Translations under genes and position numbers: made by a program
Notes under the pieces: generated by a model
Database searches by the model: none
The model's input: only the letters and a program-made list of their open reading frames with translations
What the model was told of the DNA's origin: nothing
Assembly: GCA_039197765.1 (NCBI GenBank)
Contig: JBCCTX010000003.1
Span: forward strand, 1 to 64,000
Length of the DNA stretch: 64,000 bases
Direction of reading: 5' to 3'
Source: JBCCTX01 sp039197765
GTDB taxonomy: Bacteria > Bacteroidota > Bacteroidia > J057
Part shown: positions 16,731-25,777 of the stretch, in pieces
Layout: each line of letters starts with the position of its first letter
Numbering within the stretch: the stretch's first letter is position 1

Positions 16731-18004
16731 TAGGCGTTCTTTTGGGAGTTTTTCTCCTCTGCTTGTTGTTTCGGGTTCCGATTGCCTTTGCTCTCGGGGT
16801 TGCCTGTTTGACCTATTTGGTTTTTGCAGATATTTCTCTGGTCGTTTTGCCCATGAAGATGTATTCGGGTATAGATGTATTTGTATTGTTGAGCATACCT
16901 GGATTTATTTTAGCAGGAAATTTAATGAACCATGGAGGCTTGACAGAGAAGATCATTTCCTTTTGTAATCATCTGCTGGGACATATACGAGGAGGTCTTT
17001 CGCTCGCCAATATTGGTGCATCCATGCTATTTGCTGGGATTTCTGGTACGGCTGTATCTGATACCGCCAGCATAGGAGCTGTCATGATCCCTGCCATGAA
17101 GAAAGAAGGGTACGGGTTAGGGTTTTCTGCTGCTATTACGGCTGTATCTTCAACGGTTGGTCCTATTATTCCTCCTAGCGTACCTATGATCATTGCAGCT
17201 ACTCTCAGTGGACTTTCCGTTGGAAAACTATTCTTGGCAGGAGCTATTCCAGGTCTCCTTTTGGGCTTAGGGCTAATGGGGATGGCTATATATTTGTCCT
17301 ACAGGAGAGACTATCCCAAATTGCCTAGGAGTAGCATTCGTCAGATAGGGAAGGGCTTCCTGGATACCTTTTGGGCTTTGCTGATGACTTTTATTATTCT
17401 ATTTGGAATTATTGGTGGGATATTTACACCAACGGAAGCATCTGTAATAGCTGTTTTGTATGCTTTGATCATTGGAAGCTTAGTCTATAAAAAGTTGACC
17501 TTTCGAAACCTGGGTGAAATCATTCTTCAGTCGATGAAGACTTCGGCCTCATTGATGATCCTAGTGGGATTTGCCAATTTATTTGGATGGATATTGATCA
17601 CTGAGCGCTTACCACAGTGGCTGTCTGGGGAAATCCTTTCTTTTAGCCAGAATAAGTATGTGGTACTCCTGCTGATAAATCTCCTGCTGTTATTCTTTGG
17701 AACCTTCATGGAAACGGTTGCAGCCCTGCTCATATTATTCCCCATCCTACTAAAGGTTGCCATGAGCGTAGGCGTAGATCCCATTCATTTTGCTGTAATA
17801 GCTGTTTTGAACCTCGTAATTGGTTTGACTACCCCGCCGGTGGGGGTGTGCTTATTTGTGGCTTCTAGTATTGGGAAAATTTCTATTGGAGAAATCTCTA
17901 AGGCAAGTCTGCCCTTTCTGCTGATCAGCTTTGTGGTATTAGCACTGGTAACCCTCATCCCAGAATTATCTTTGTTTCTTCCAAGCCTCTTTTTAGATAA
18001 ATAG
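16727..18004 (+). CDS. TRAP transporter large permease, DctM family
   Basis: A 425-residue protein with about 12 hydrophobic helices. The DctM hallmark GISGTAVSDTASIG and SSTVGPIIPPSVPMII segments and the C-terminal NLVIGLTTPPVGVCLF are all present. It carries the ion-coupled transport pathway. Its start overlaps the DctQ stop by 4 nt. The 87 bp that follow contain the GntR operator and promoter. Confidence 0.94.
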   Translation: MIGVLLGVFLLCLLFRVPIAFALGVACLTYLVFADISLVVLPMKMYSGIDVFVLLSIPGFILAGNLMNHGGLTEKIISFCNHLLGHIRGGLSLANIGASMLFAGISGTAVSDTASIGAVMIPAMKKEGYGLGFSAAITAVSSTVGPIIPPSVPMIIAATLSGLSVGKLFLAGAIPGLLLGLGLMGMAIYLSYRRDYPKLPRSSIRQIGKGFLDTFWALLMTFIILFGIIGGIFTPTEASVIAVLYALIIGSLVYKKLTFRNLGEIILQSMKTSASLMILVGFANLFGWILITERLPQWLSGEILSFSQNKYVVLLLINLLLLFFGTFMETVAALLILFPILLKVAMSVGVDPIHFAVIAVLNLVIGLTTPPVGVCLFVASSIGKISIGEISKASLPFLLISFVVLALVTLIPELSLFLPSLFLDK

Positions 18005-18053
18005 TCAATCTGCTGCCACTCTCATTGATAGAAGAAGAGGATTGCTATAAAAT

Positions 18054-18076
18054 TTTTTGTATACCGTATACAAAAA
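18054..18076. promoter_or_regulatory. 23-bp palindromic GntR/FadR-type operator
   Basis: The sequence TTTTGTATAC-C-GTATACAAAA, extended by one pair, is a perfect 23-bp inverted repeat around a central C. It fits the TGTATACnGTATACA pattern typical of FCD-type GntR regulators and sits immediately upstream of the -7 box of the gntR gene, so autorepression is likely. Confidence 0.85.
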
Positions 18077-18078
18077 TG

Positions 18079-18086
18079 TATCTTGA
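18079..18086 (+). promoter_or_regulatory. Candidate -7 box of the gntR operon (TATCTTGA)
   Basis: A near match to TAnnTTTG, five bases before the ATG at 18092 and two bases after the operator. A repressor on the palindrome would cover the spacer between the -33 and -7 elements. Confidence 0.4.
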
Positions 18087-18091
18087 TTTTT

Positions 18092-18724
18092 ATGAAACTT
18101 TTCAACGAAGACTTAGGAAACCAAGCGTATAAGGTTCTCAGAGAAATCATTCTATCGGGTCAACTAACTCCTGGGGAAAAGATCGTGCAGGATAAGCTGG
18201 CAAAAGAGCTAGGTATTAGCCGGACCCCCTTGCGGACTGCTCTGAATCGCTTAGAATCGGAATCCCTTATCGAGTCTATTCCGAGAAGAGGAGTCGTTGT
18301 TAAGAAGTTCAGCCCTGAAGAAATTATCCATATTTATGATTGCCGAATTGCGATTGAGGTAATGGCCATTGAGTTATTTACCAGGAAAGCTAGTGGAGAA
18401 AAGTTGCGCAAGTTAGACCAATTTTTTCTGTCTTTTACCCCTGGTGAAATATCTCATGAGAAATATCGCGAAGTAGACCAAGATTTCCACAGCTACATTT
18501 TAGCAAATTGTGGAAATAACTATTTACAGAAGATGTTTTACCAAAGTAGCATGATGGGAAGTATCCAAATGATTGGTTTGGTTCGACCCCCAGATGAAAC
18601 GCTAGGAGAGCATTATGCGCTGATAGAGGCAGTAAAAAACCGAGACATATACCTGTCCAGGAGTCTTATGCATTCTCATTTAGCCCTTTCAAAGGACCTG
18701 GTTCAAAGTAAGCTGAATGAATAG
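18092..18724 (+). CDS. GntR-family transcriptional regulator with FCD domain
   Basis: A 210-residue regulator. The winged-helix DNA-binding domain (residues about 8-70) contains LAKELGISRTPLRTALNRLE and the wing ESIPRRGVVV; the C-terminal all-helical FCD effector domain has DFHSYI, EHYALIEAV and HSHLALS, the usual Asp/His metal-site positions. Such repressors respond to sugar acids or other carboxylates. A TTG at 18083 is in frame, but the ATG at 18092 gives the family N-terminus. The stop overlaps the MFS start by 8 nt. The palindrome at 18054-18076 is its likely binding site. Confidence 0.93.
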   Translation: MKLFNEDLGNQAYKVLREIILSGQLTPGEKIVQDKLAKELGISRTPLRTALNRLESESLIESIPRRGVVVKKFSPEEIIHIYDCRIAIEVMAIELFTRKASGEKLRKLDQFFLSFTPGEISHEKYREVDQDFHSYILANCGNNYLQKMFYQSSMMGSIQMIGLVRPPDETLGEHYALIEAVKNRDIYLSRSLMHSHLALSKDLVQSKLNE

Positions 18725-19979
18725 CAGTTCTCAATATATTCCTGTCCGCTATAAAATGGTATTTGGGACCTTCTTACTGGCAATGATTGTTTTATTCGAT
18801 CGTATTTTATTGTCTGTTGCTAAGGATCCTGTTGCAGAGTCTCTTGCCTTAAATGATACCCAAATGGGTTGGGCCATGTCCGTGTTTGCACTTGGCTATG
18901 CACTCTTTCAAGCACCAGCTGGTCTGCTTGCAGATACCTATGGAGCAAGAAAGGTATTGACCATTGTCGTGAGTCTATGGTCCGTCTTTACTGCGTTAAC
19001 TGGGGCAGTTTGGAACCTACTCTCCTTGTTGTTGATTCGCTTTGTTTTTGGCATAGGGGAGGCTGGGGCATTTCCTGGAATGGCTCGGGCGATTTACAAT
19101 TGGATTCCTATCCAAGAAAGAGGGATTGTCAATGGGATTAATTTCTCGGGTGGACGTTTGGGGGCAGCTATAGCCTTGCCCATAGTAGCATGGCTCATTG
19201 AGCTTACGGACTGGCGAACAACTTTTGTCATTTTGGGAGGGGTAGGCCTCCTTTGGGGAGTGGGATGGTATCTCTGGTTTAGGGACGAGCCCAAAGACCA
19301 TCCAGGGGTACATGCAGATGAATTGGCCTTTATCCAAGAACATACTGCCACTGTAGTTAAGAGAGATGCTATACGCTTTTCAAGCCTATTCCAATCTCGG
19401 AATATGTGGCTGCTCATGGGGCAGTATTTTTCCAGCAACTTTACGTTCTTTTTTTGTCTTACCTGGCTATTCCCCCATTTAAAGACTAAGTATGATTTAG
19501 ATAGTATTGCTGCTGGGTTTTATGCCTCTGCTCCTCTGATTTTTGGGGCTATTGGAAACTGGGTTTCTGGCTTAATGGTAGATACCATCTTCAAAAAGGG
19601 TAACTGGGCTCTTTCCCGTAGAATTCCTGCTATATTGGGGTTTTCCCTTGCTGGAGTGGGAATTATTTCTAGCGCCTATATGGCAGAAGCATTTCCGGCT
19701 GTTGTATGTATTTCCTTGGCAATTTTCGGGGCAGATATGACCCTTAGCCCTTCCTGGTCAGCTTGTGTGGATATTGGTAAGCAACATTCAGGGCTGGTAA
19801 GTGGTACGATGAATATGGCAGGTAATCTAGGCTCCTTTGTGACAGCTCTTGCCTTTCCTTACCTATTAGAAATGACGGGTTCGGAGCTTCCTTTTTTCTT
19901 CATAGCAGCAATTCTAAACTTGCTTGCCATCTTCTTCTGGATGATGATAAGCCCACATAAACCTTTACTTATAGACTAA
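18717..19979 (+). CDS. MFS transporter, ACS (anion:cation symporter) family
   Basis: A 420-residue carrier with 12 predicted helices. The loop 2-3 motif GLLADTYGARKVLT and the RFVFGIGEAGAFPGMARA segment are typical of the hexuronate/glucarate/galactonate ACS family. Placement in the gntR operon supports import of a sugar acid. The locus therefore carries two uptake systems, TRAP and MFS, on either side of the operator. Confidence 0.9.
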   Translation: MNSSSQYIPVRYKMVFGTFLLAMIVLFDRILLSVAKDPVAESLALNDTQMGWAMSVFALGYALFQAPAGLLADTYGARKVLTIVVSLWSVFTALTGAVWNLLSLLLIRFVFGIGEAGAFPGMARAIYNWIPIQERGIVNGINFSGGRLGAAIALPIVAWLIELTDWRTTFVILGGVGLLWGVGWYLWFRDEPKDHPGVHADELAFIQEHTATVVKRDAIRFSSLFQSRNMWLLMGQYFSSNFTFFFCLTWLFPHLKTKYDLDSIAAGFYASAPLIFGAIGNWVSGLMVDTIFKKGNWALSRRIPAILGFSLAGVGIISSAYMAEAFPAVVCISLAIFGADMTLSPSWSACVDIGKQHSGLVSGTMNMAGNLGSFVTALAFPYLLEMTGSELPFFFIAAILNLLAIFFWMMISPHKPLLID

Positions 19980-19983
19980 CTCC

Positions 19984-20526
19984 ATGATAAGCAGAAAAGA
20001 GTTTGACCAAGCTTGTCTACACGCCTTAGCATTCATCTCGAAAGCGGGGATAACCTTAACTGAGGAAGACAAAGCACACGTTACTGTAGCGGATTTTGGA
20101 CTAAGTCAGCTAGAAAAAGAAGGGGTTCAAATAGTAACCTTGTTTGAGACAGACAGAATAGCAGCAAAAATTTTGGTGCTTTTCCCCTACCAAACAGAAC
20201 CGGAGCATTGGCACCCTTCTGTTGGAAAAGACCCTGGAAAGGAAGAGATCATAAGAGCCCTTTACGGGGATCTGTACTTTTACATTCCAGGGGAAGATAC
20301 CTTAAATGAAGGATTCTTAGTGAAAGGGAAAGAGTCTTATTATACCATGCGGCACGAGGTTGTAATGAAACCGGGGGCCCAACTTGTACTTGCTCCTGGA
20401 ACGAAGCATTGGTTTCAAGCGGGAGAAAGGGGGGCCGTTATGTATTCTTTTTCCACCAAGGTTCGGGACGCAATGGATCAGTTTTCAGATCCTGACATTG
20501 TCCGTGAAACTCAGATAGTGGACTGA
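19984..20526 (+). CDS. D-lyxose isomerase family cupin
   Basis: A 180-residue single-domain cupin resembling Bacillus-type D-lyxose isomerase. The block VADFGLSQLEKEG and the metal motif PEHWHPSVGKDPGKEE match the family; likely metal ligands are His75, His77, Glu88 and His142. Family enzymes interconvert D-lyxose and D-xylulose, and often D-mannose and D-fructose, with Mn2+. It starts 4 nt after the MFS stop. In this operon the real substrate may be another aldose or sugar acid; that is inference. Confidence 0.87.
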   Translation: MISRKEFDQACLHALAFISKAGITLTEEDKAHVTVADFGLSQLEKEGVQIVTLFETDRIAAKILVLFPYQTEPEHWHPSVGKDPGKEEIIRALYGDLYFYIPGEDTLNEGFLVKGKESYYTMRHEVVMKPGAQLVLAPGTKHWFQAGERGAVMYSFSTKVRDAMDQFSDPDIVRETQIVD

Positions 20527-20554
20527 TTTTGTGTTTATTTCAATTAATCTACCT

Positions 20555-21514
20555 ATGAAACAAAGTATTATCACAGCTTTTTTGGGGAAAACACAGGATA
20601 GGTTTTCAGCCTACCATAGCCCTACAAGTTTGGAGGAGCGTTTGAACCTTGTAAGCGCTATCCCGGGAGTCACGGGGGTAGAAGTTGTATATCCCTATGA
20701 AACAGGGGATCCAAATGAAACGATGATGCGGATGAAGGAGAAGCAATTGGAGTTTGCTGCAGTTAATGCAAATATCAAAAAGGAAACCCAATGGGTTCCA
20801 GGAGCAATTTCACGACCTGATAGAGAACTGCGCAAGCAAGCGATCGACATCATTAAAGGGGCTAAGGATTATGCAAAAATCGTTGGAGCTCCTTTGGTTA
20901 CCTGTTGCCCTTTGTCGGATGGTTATGACAATCTTTTTCAGGTAGATTATCCAAAGGCTTGGCGGTATATGATCGAATCCATTTCAGAGGCTGCTGATTA
21001 CCTCCCAGAAATTCCCCTTTTTTTGGAGTATAAGATCAATGAAACGCGGGTCCATTGTCACCTCGACAGTTGTTCGAAAACGCTTCTACTTTTAAAAGAA
21101 GTACAAAATTCAGCCACTGGCGTCACAATTGATTTTGGGCATTCGTTACTTGCGAAAGAGAATCCTGCACAAGTACTAGCACTTTGTGAAGAGTCAGGGA
21201 TTGACTATTACTTGCATACCAATGACAATGATTGGAATTTCGACTGGGATTTAGTAGGGGCCTCTCGAAATTTTCTGCACACGGTTGAGTTTTTCTTCTA
21301 TGCCAAGGAATACGGTTATTCAAAATTTTTTACTGCAGATGCCTCTCCACGCATATTTGATAGAGTTGAATTTTTTACCCAGCACGCTAAAATGAATGAG
21401 GCAATTTGGAGGCGAGTAGAGGAAATGGACCGAAAAAAGTACCGTAAATGGATGGAAGAAGAGCGTTATATGGATTTAATGGAGTTGGTGAGAAAGGAAA
21501 TTTATCGCTTGTAA
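20555..21514 (+). CDS. Sugar phosphate isomerase/epimerase-like TIM barrel (AP_endonuc_2 fold)
   Basis: A 319-residue protein of the xylose-isomerase-like TIM-barrel superfamily. Supporting strands are GVTGVEVVYPYE, PLFLEYKINE (metal Glu), GVTIDFGHSL (Asp and His), YYLHTNDND and FFTADASPR. Members include tagatose epimerases and inosose dehydratases. The frame is open from a GTG at 20531, but the ATG at 20555 precedes the first strand directly. It is the last gene of the gntR operon and would act on the product of the cupin isomerase. No sugar kinase or aldolase is adjacent, so the pathway is completed elsewhere. Confidence 0.85.
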   Translation: MKQSIITAFLGKTQDRFSAYHSPTSLEERLNLVSAIPGVTGVEVVYPYETGDPNETMMRMKEKQLEFAAVNANIKKETQWVPGAISRPDRELRKQAIDIIKGAKDYAKIVGAPLVTCCPLSDGYDNLFQVDYPKAWRYMIESISEAADYLPEIPLFLEYKINETRVHCHLDSCSKTLLLLKEVQNSATGVTIDFGHSLLAKENPAQVLALCEESGIDYYLHTNDNDWNFDWDLVGASRNFLHTVEFFFYAKEYGYSKFFTADASPRIFDRVEFFTQHAKMNEAIWRRVEEMDRKKYRKWMEEERYMDLMELVRKEIYRL

Positions 21515-21532
21515 AAAAAGGATCGCCCCATC

Positions 21533-24235
21533 TCAATAGTACACCACATCCACCTCTGGATGGGACTTTTTGAAGTCCTGTACTTTCTTACCCGGAACCT
21601 TGGAATTATAGCAAGTCAAAGAAGTCAGGGCTTTGAGATTGCTGAGGTACTTAAGACTCTTTATTCGAGTATTAGATATATCTAAGCTTTCTAGGTTCAC
21701 CAGTCCAGAGACTTCTTTTATGTCTCGGATTTGAGTCCCAGAGCAACCGAGGTGCTTGAGGCTTTGAATCCCCTTTATGGGTTCTAGGGATTCAACAGGG
21801 GTATTTCCTACTTCCAGGTATGCTAGATTCTGTAAGCCTCTGAGGGGAGCCAAGCTCCTAAGTGGGCCTTCAGTACAAGTCAGGTGTTGAAGACTAGGAA
21901 GCTCTGCAAGCGGGGTGAGAACAGCTATCTGGGTACGAACGAGTTGCAGGGTTCTGAGACGTTGGAGCGCGACCACTGGAGCTAAATCTCTTAAGCTACT
22001 CATTCCTTCCACTTTCAATTGAGGGAGCATTTCGATTTGGTGTAGCTCCTCTGAGGTAGGATTATCTCCCGCAAAGGAAATTTGAGAACCAAAAATGGTC
22101 TTCCAGTTTTCGGGTAGCTCTTGCCACCATGCGTCGAGTTCTTCCGCATGGAATAATACGACGCATTCTGGATTTTTTTCCAAAAAGGCTAAGACTTGTT
22201 CTTTGGTAATGGCTGTATTTTCACAGGACAGCAGGCGTAATTCCCCGAGGTTATAAAGAGGAGAAATATCAGCAACTCCACTTGCGTCAAGTAGAACCTT
22301 TTTTAATTGATTTTTGTCTGAAAGGGCTGATATGGACCGTACCAAGCTGTTTTTTCCATTGATTTCTTCCAACTTAGCTAAGCCGATGAGGGGATCGAGG
22401 GAATTCACCTTGGTATTTTCAAAGCTCAATACACGAATTTCTTTTAGCGCTCCGATGGCTTCCAAGGAGCTAGTTGGGGTATTATCCAGTAATAGTACCT
22501 CTAAGTTGCTAAAAGCCTTAAGTGGCGCTAGGTCCTCGATGGCGGTGTTCCCCCGCAAATCCAACTCTGTGCGATTGGCGAGCGATTGCAAGGTTGCCTT
22601 GGAAGGTTGAGAGAGAATCAATTCTTTGGCTCCAATTGCCTGCTTCCAGGGGGTAGATAGACTTTTCCACCAATCTATTAAGTCATCGGACTTGTAGGTT
22701 ACGACGGTACCCGATTTTTTTCGCATAAAATCGAGCGCCTGCCTTTCGGTAATTGGTGTTTTGTCGCAGTAGACATTGGTAAGTTTTGGCAGCTCAAGCA
22801 AAGGGTCAAGACTGGAAATTTTCGTGTTTTCACAAGACAGTTTTTCCAGCGCACTCAGTCCAGAGATGCCCTCCAAGGAGGGGACAGAAGTTCCATTTAT
22901 CTCCAAGCTATTTAACATCGGAAGGGAAGCAATAGCAGAAAGCTGGCTGATACGGGTATTGGAGACATTGAGGAAGGCTAACTGATCCATTCGACTCAGC
23001 GCATCTAAAGAGCTCACTTGACTACCATCTAGGCTAAGCTTACGGATAGATCGCGAATTTATAATCGGTGTAAGGTCCCGAACGGGCGTTTCACTTAGGT
23101 CCACAATTTGTAAGTCATTCAAATATTGGATAGGAGATAAGTCCGATACCTGGGTGCCATTGGCAAAGATCTCTTGTATAGAAGGTGCAAACTGAACGGG
23201 AGATACGTCTGAGATCTGCGTTTGTGAAAAATCGAGGGATTTTAGCAGCGTAAGACTCTTAATTGGACCCAGGTTGGAAATGGGATTTTGGGAAATATTG
23301 AGCTTACGCAAACGCGTCATTTTGCTGATGGGGCTAAGGTCTGTAAGCCCAGAACTACTTAAATCTATTTCTCGTAAATCTAAAATTCCTTTTATATCTG
23401 TGAAGGTTTGTGGATTCTCCAGAACAAAGGTATCTATATGGCTCAACAGATACGTACTGTCTACGGGCGGGTGAATTTCTGACTCCAGGATATCGGGAAG
23501 TTTGACGCTGGAAATAACATTTACCGTATCGCGCTTGGGAAGGAAGAGGGTATCTCCTAGCTTCAACCCCGTATTGACCCGAAGTACATCGCGCATGGTG
23601 AGATTTTTGTCCACCTTGATCTTGTCAGCGAACAAAAATTTCCAGTCTATGGGGAGGTTGTTCCACCATGTATTTACTCCAGCTAGCTCGTTTACTTTTG
23701 TCGAGTAGATACTTGCAATCTTCAATTCTCGCTCTACGGCGTCTAGGTTTACCTCGATAAATCGCGGTTGAGTGTTTTCTATGGTATTTCCTTCGACGGT
23801 TTTGCCTTTTAGCGTTCGGCTGAGTTTTGCCAGAAAGTAGTGCTGGTCAAAATCATTAATGCTGTGTTCAATCTCTTGTAATTCCAGGTCGAAAGTAGCT
23901 TCACTGAAAAAGAAGTCTATGTCCTGTAAGTAAGATTCAACGTCTTTATTCGTAACCGTAGACCGATAGGGAGCCAGATCATCTTCGATTTGTACTTCCG
24001 AATCTCTAAATACTTTCTTATAACTTTGGGTAATGATGATATTCTTCTGCCGCTTACTGCTTTGAGCACTTCCAATGGTATTGAGGCTAAATTCCAAAAA
24101 GGAAATTAACTGTCCTACCTCTCGTTTATAGGTCTCTATTTCCTGAGGGCTAAGCCGTTGTTGGCCATAGACGATATTCCCCATCATGAAGGATAGGAGA
24201 ATAAGGAACCGACTCGTTTTTGCCATCCTATTCAT
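21533..24235 (-). CDS. Exported leucine-rich-repeat protein with three WW-LRR modules
   Basis: A 900-residue protein with a signal peptide (to about residue 24, VYGQ). Residues about 26-185 form an N-terminal domain, then come three modules, each opening with a Trp-Trp motif: NTWWNNLPIDWK at 190, IDWWKSLSTPWK at 522, DAWWQELPENWK at 703. Each module continues with internalin-type 22-residue LRRs (L..L...T.I.DLSPI) and ends in a capping helix (ALDFMRKKSG, VLAFLEKNPE, VQDFKKSHPE). LRRs bind proteins, so a cell-surface or periplasmic adhesin/receptor is likely. Start overlaps the upstream gene by 8 nt. The N-terminal domain resembles the 200-residue protein at 25175-25777. Confidence 0.85.
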   Translation of the reverse strand: MNRMAKTSRFLILLSFMMGNIVYGQQRLSPQEIETYKREVGQLISFLEFSLNTIGSAQSSKRQKNIIITQSYKKVFRDSEVQIEDDLAPYRSTVTNKDVESYLQDIDFFFSEATFDLELQEIEHSINDFDQHYFLAKLSRTLKGKTVEGNTIENTQPRFIEVNLDAVERELKIASIYSTKVNELAGVNTWWNNLPIDWKFLFADKIKVDKNLTMRDVLRVNTGLKLGDTLFLPKRDTVNVISSVKLPDILESEIHPPVDSTYLLSHIDTFVLENPQTFTDIKGILDLREIDLSSSGLTDLSPISKMTRLRKLNISQNPISNLGPIKSLTLLKSLDFSQTQISDVSPVQFAPSIQEIFANGTQVSDLSPIQYLNDLQIVDLSETPVRDLTPIINSRSIRKLSLDGSQVSSLDALSRMDQLAFLNVSNTRISQLSAIASLPMLNSLEINGTSVPSLEGISGLSALEKLSCENTKISSLDPLLELPKLTNVYCDKTPITERQALDFMRKKSGTVVTYKSDDLIDWWKSLSTPWKQAIGAKELILSQPSKATLQSLANRTELDLRGNTAIEDLAPLKAFSNLEVLLLDNTPTSSLEAIGALKEIRVLSFENTKVNSLDPLIGLAKLEEINGKNSLVRSISALSDKNQLKKVLLDASGVADISPLYNLGELRLLSCENTAITKEQVLAFLEKNPECVVLFHAEELDAWWQELPENWKTIFGSQISFAGDNPTSEELHQIEMLPQLKVEGMSSLRDLAPVVALQRLRTLQLVRTQIAVLTPLAELPSLQHLTCTEGPLRSLAPLRGLQNLAYLEVGNTPVESLEPIKGIQSLKHLGCSGTQIRDIKEVSGLVNLESLDISNTRIKSLKYLSNLKALTSLTCYNSKVPGKKVQDFKKSHPEVDVVYY

Positions 24236-25064
24236 GATATATATACTTCAGCAATATATTCTTTTGAGCCTCCGGAATCCGGACAAGCTGTGATATCAAC
24301 CAGCCCCGATTGGGGCCTCGGCGATTTATTTCAGAAAGTTCAAAGTACCAATCTTTGATTTGAACAAAATGAAATTTAACCTTTTTTACCGAATTGAAGG
24401 TAATATTCCCCTTTTTTAGTTCATAGAGAAGTAAAGTCAGGTGGTCGGGATGATATTCTTTCGAGGCGTATAACTCGACCTTTCGGGAATCTTGGAAAAC
24501 TTTCCGTAAGGTCATAAAGTCCAACTCATGGCTTTGCGGGTGAATGAACGGAGGGATTCCATCCAGGGAATCCTGCTCGACAAACATGGAAGCGAAGGGC
24601 TCAAAATAGACCTGGGAAAACACCCATTTAAAGCCTACGGGTTCTTTTTGGAGTTTCAAAAATAGGGTAGCGGAATGGGGCCTATTTTGGTAGGTAAAAT
24701 TTGCGATAACTTCAGCAAACCAACCTTCTCCATAGAAATCCAGGAATCCGGGTTGCGAAGTACGGGTAAGGTCTCGAATGAATCTCTTTTTCAAGCTGTC
24801 GGGTAGACTGGGATTCTGTAGGTCAAATAAGATAGGCAGGTAGCGTTGGCGTTCCCGAATATCTCTGTATTTGGAGTTTCCTGGGTAATAACGGTTACCA
24901 CGCGTATCTTCTTCTCCATTGAATCGACGGAAAAACTGATTTACCTGTTTGGTTTCAGCATATAGAACCTGTTCGTTCCCCAAATAATCGGAAAGTACCT
25001 GAGACGTAGCGCTTTGTCCAATCCATACCAGCAAGCTTACCAAAACAATTTTACGATACCTCAT
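24228..25064 (-). CDS. Exported protein of unknown function
   Basis: A 278-residue protein with a signal peptide (cleavage near SATSQ, residue 22). The mature part is soluble, with VNQFFRRFNGEED, a central FTYQNRPHSATLFLKL beta region and a basic C-terminus. I do not recognise a family, though the FFRRFNGEE pattern recalls other conserved exported Bacteroidota proteins. It overlaps the LRR gene by 8 nt, so the two are almost certainly co-translated and probably act together. It starts just after the terminator of the upstream pair, so it likely has its own promoter. Confidence 0.75.
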   Translation of the reverse strand: MRYRKIVLVSLLVWIGQSATSQVLSDYLGNEQVLYAETKQVNQFFRRFNGEEDTRGNRYYPGNSKYRDIRERQRYLPILFDLQNPSLPDSLKKRFIRDLTRTSQPGFLDFYGEGWFAEVIANFTYQNRPHSATLFLKLQKEPVGFKWVFSQVYFEPFASMFVEQDSLDGIPPFIHPQSHELDFMTLRKVFQDSRKVELYASKEYHPDHLTLLLYELKKGNITFNSVKKVKFHFVQIKDWYFELSEINRRGPNRGWLISQLVRIPEAQKNILLKYIYHE

Positions 25065-25100
25065 TCAGCGGTAAAATTAGAACAAAATTTCGGAAAAAAA

Positions 25101-25127
25101 ACAGGCCCTTCTTTGGGAGGGGCCTGT
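25101..25127 (-). terminator. Rho-independent terminator
   Basis: ACAGGCCC pairs with GGGCCTGT, followed on the minus strand by eight T residues. It lies 47 bp after the stop codon at 25175 and separates that gene pair from the 24228-25064 gene. Confidence 0.82.
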
Positions 25128-25174
25128 AATATTTTCTGCTAATTAGGCGGAAATAAGCTCTGTATTGTCAAAAG

Positions 25175-25777
25175 TCATGGTAGAGTCTCAGTTACCCGAA
25201 TATCTCCCAACAATACATCCCAATAATCGATGATACGTCCATTGATCTGGGTTTGTTTTTGCTCTACGTAAACCGTAATGTCCTTTTTCGTTGTATCCTT
25301 ATATTTAAGTCCATCTTCTCCTACTCCCTCAAAGCGCTGGAAAATGGTGATTACTCCCACATACCTTCCATCTGGTTGTAGAACCAGGTCGCTTATATAC
25401 TGGATATTATACCACTTGATATTTACTTGATTGTAATTCAAGGCCATTAGGCGTTCAAAGTATCGACGCACCTCGAAGTAAAGTATTTCTGGTCTACTTA
25501 GAGACGAAACGCCAATTTCGCTGCCTTCGGCGAAAAGTTCTACCGCCCTGTCTATGACGCGATTAGCCTCAGAGAAGGCTGTTTCTTTGCTCCCCACGAT
25601 AGCGATATATTTTCCCAAATCTCTTACCTTTTCCAAGGCTAGGGAGTCAATAGCCTGCTTGCGCTGAGGACTGATATCAACCTGGGCAAAAAGACCAGAA
25701 AAACTGCCCACGAAAAACAGTACAATTAACCAGGGGCGAGAGAATGTAAATAATCTTTGCATGTTGATGAAATTCAT
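25175..25777 (-). CDS. Exported NTF2-like protein, unknown function
   Basis: A 200-residue protein with a signal peptide ending near LFAQ. The mature part reads as helices followed by a curved sheet (VNIKWYNIQYISDL, GRYVGVITIFQRFEG, KKDITVYVEQ), which suggests an NTF2-like fold. It resembles the N-terminal domain of the LRR protein in the next unit: ISPQ at the start, an IVGS/TIGS turn, and a SEIGVSSL/SEVQIEDDL strand, in the same order. The start could be 25777, overlapping the upstream stop (TAATG), or the Met at 25762, which gives a cleaner signal peptide. Confidence 0.75.
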   Translation of the reverse strand: MNFINMQRLFTFSRPWLIVLFFVGSFSGLFAQVDISPQRKQAIDSLALEKVRDLGKYIAIVGSKETAFSEANRVIDRAVELFAEGSEIGVSSLSRPEILYFEVRRYFERLMALNYNQVNIKWYNIQYISDLVLQPDGRYVGVITIFQRFEGVGEDGLKYKDTTKKDITVYVEQKQTQINGRIIDYWDVLLGDIRVTETLP

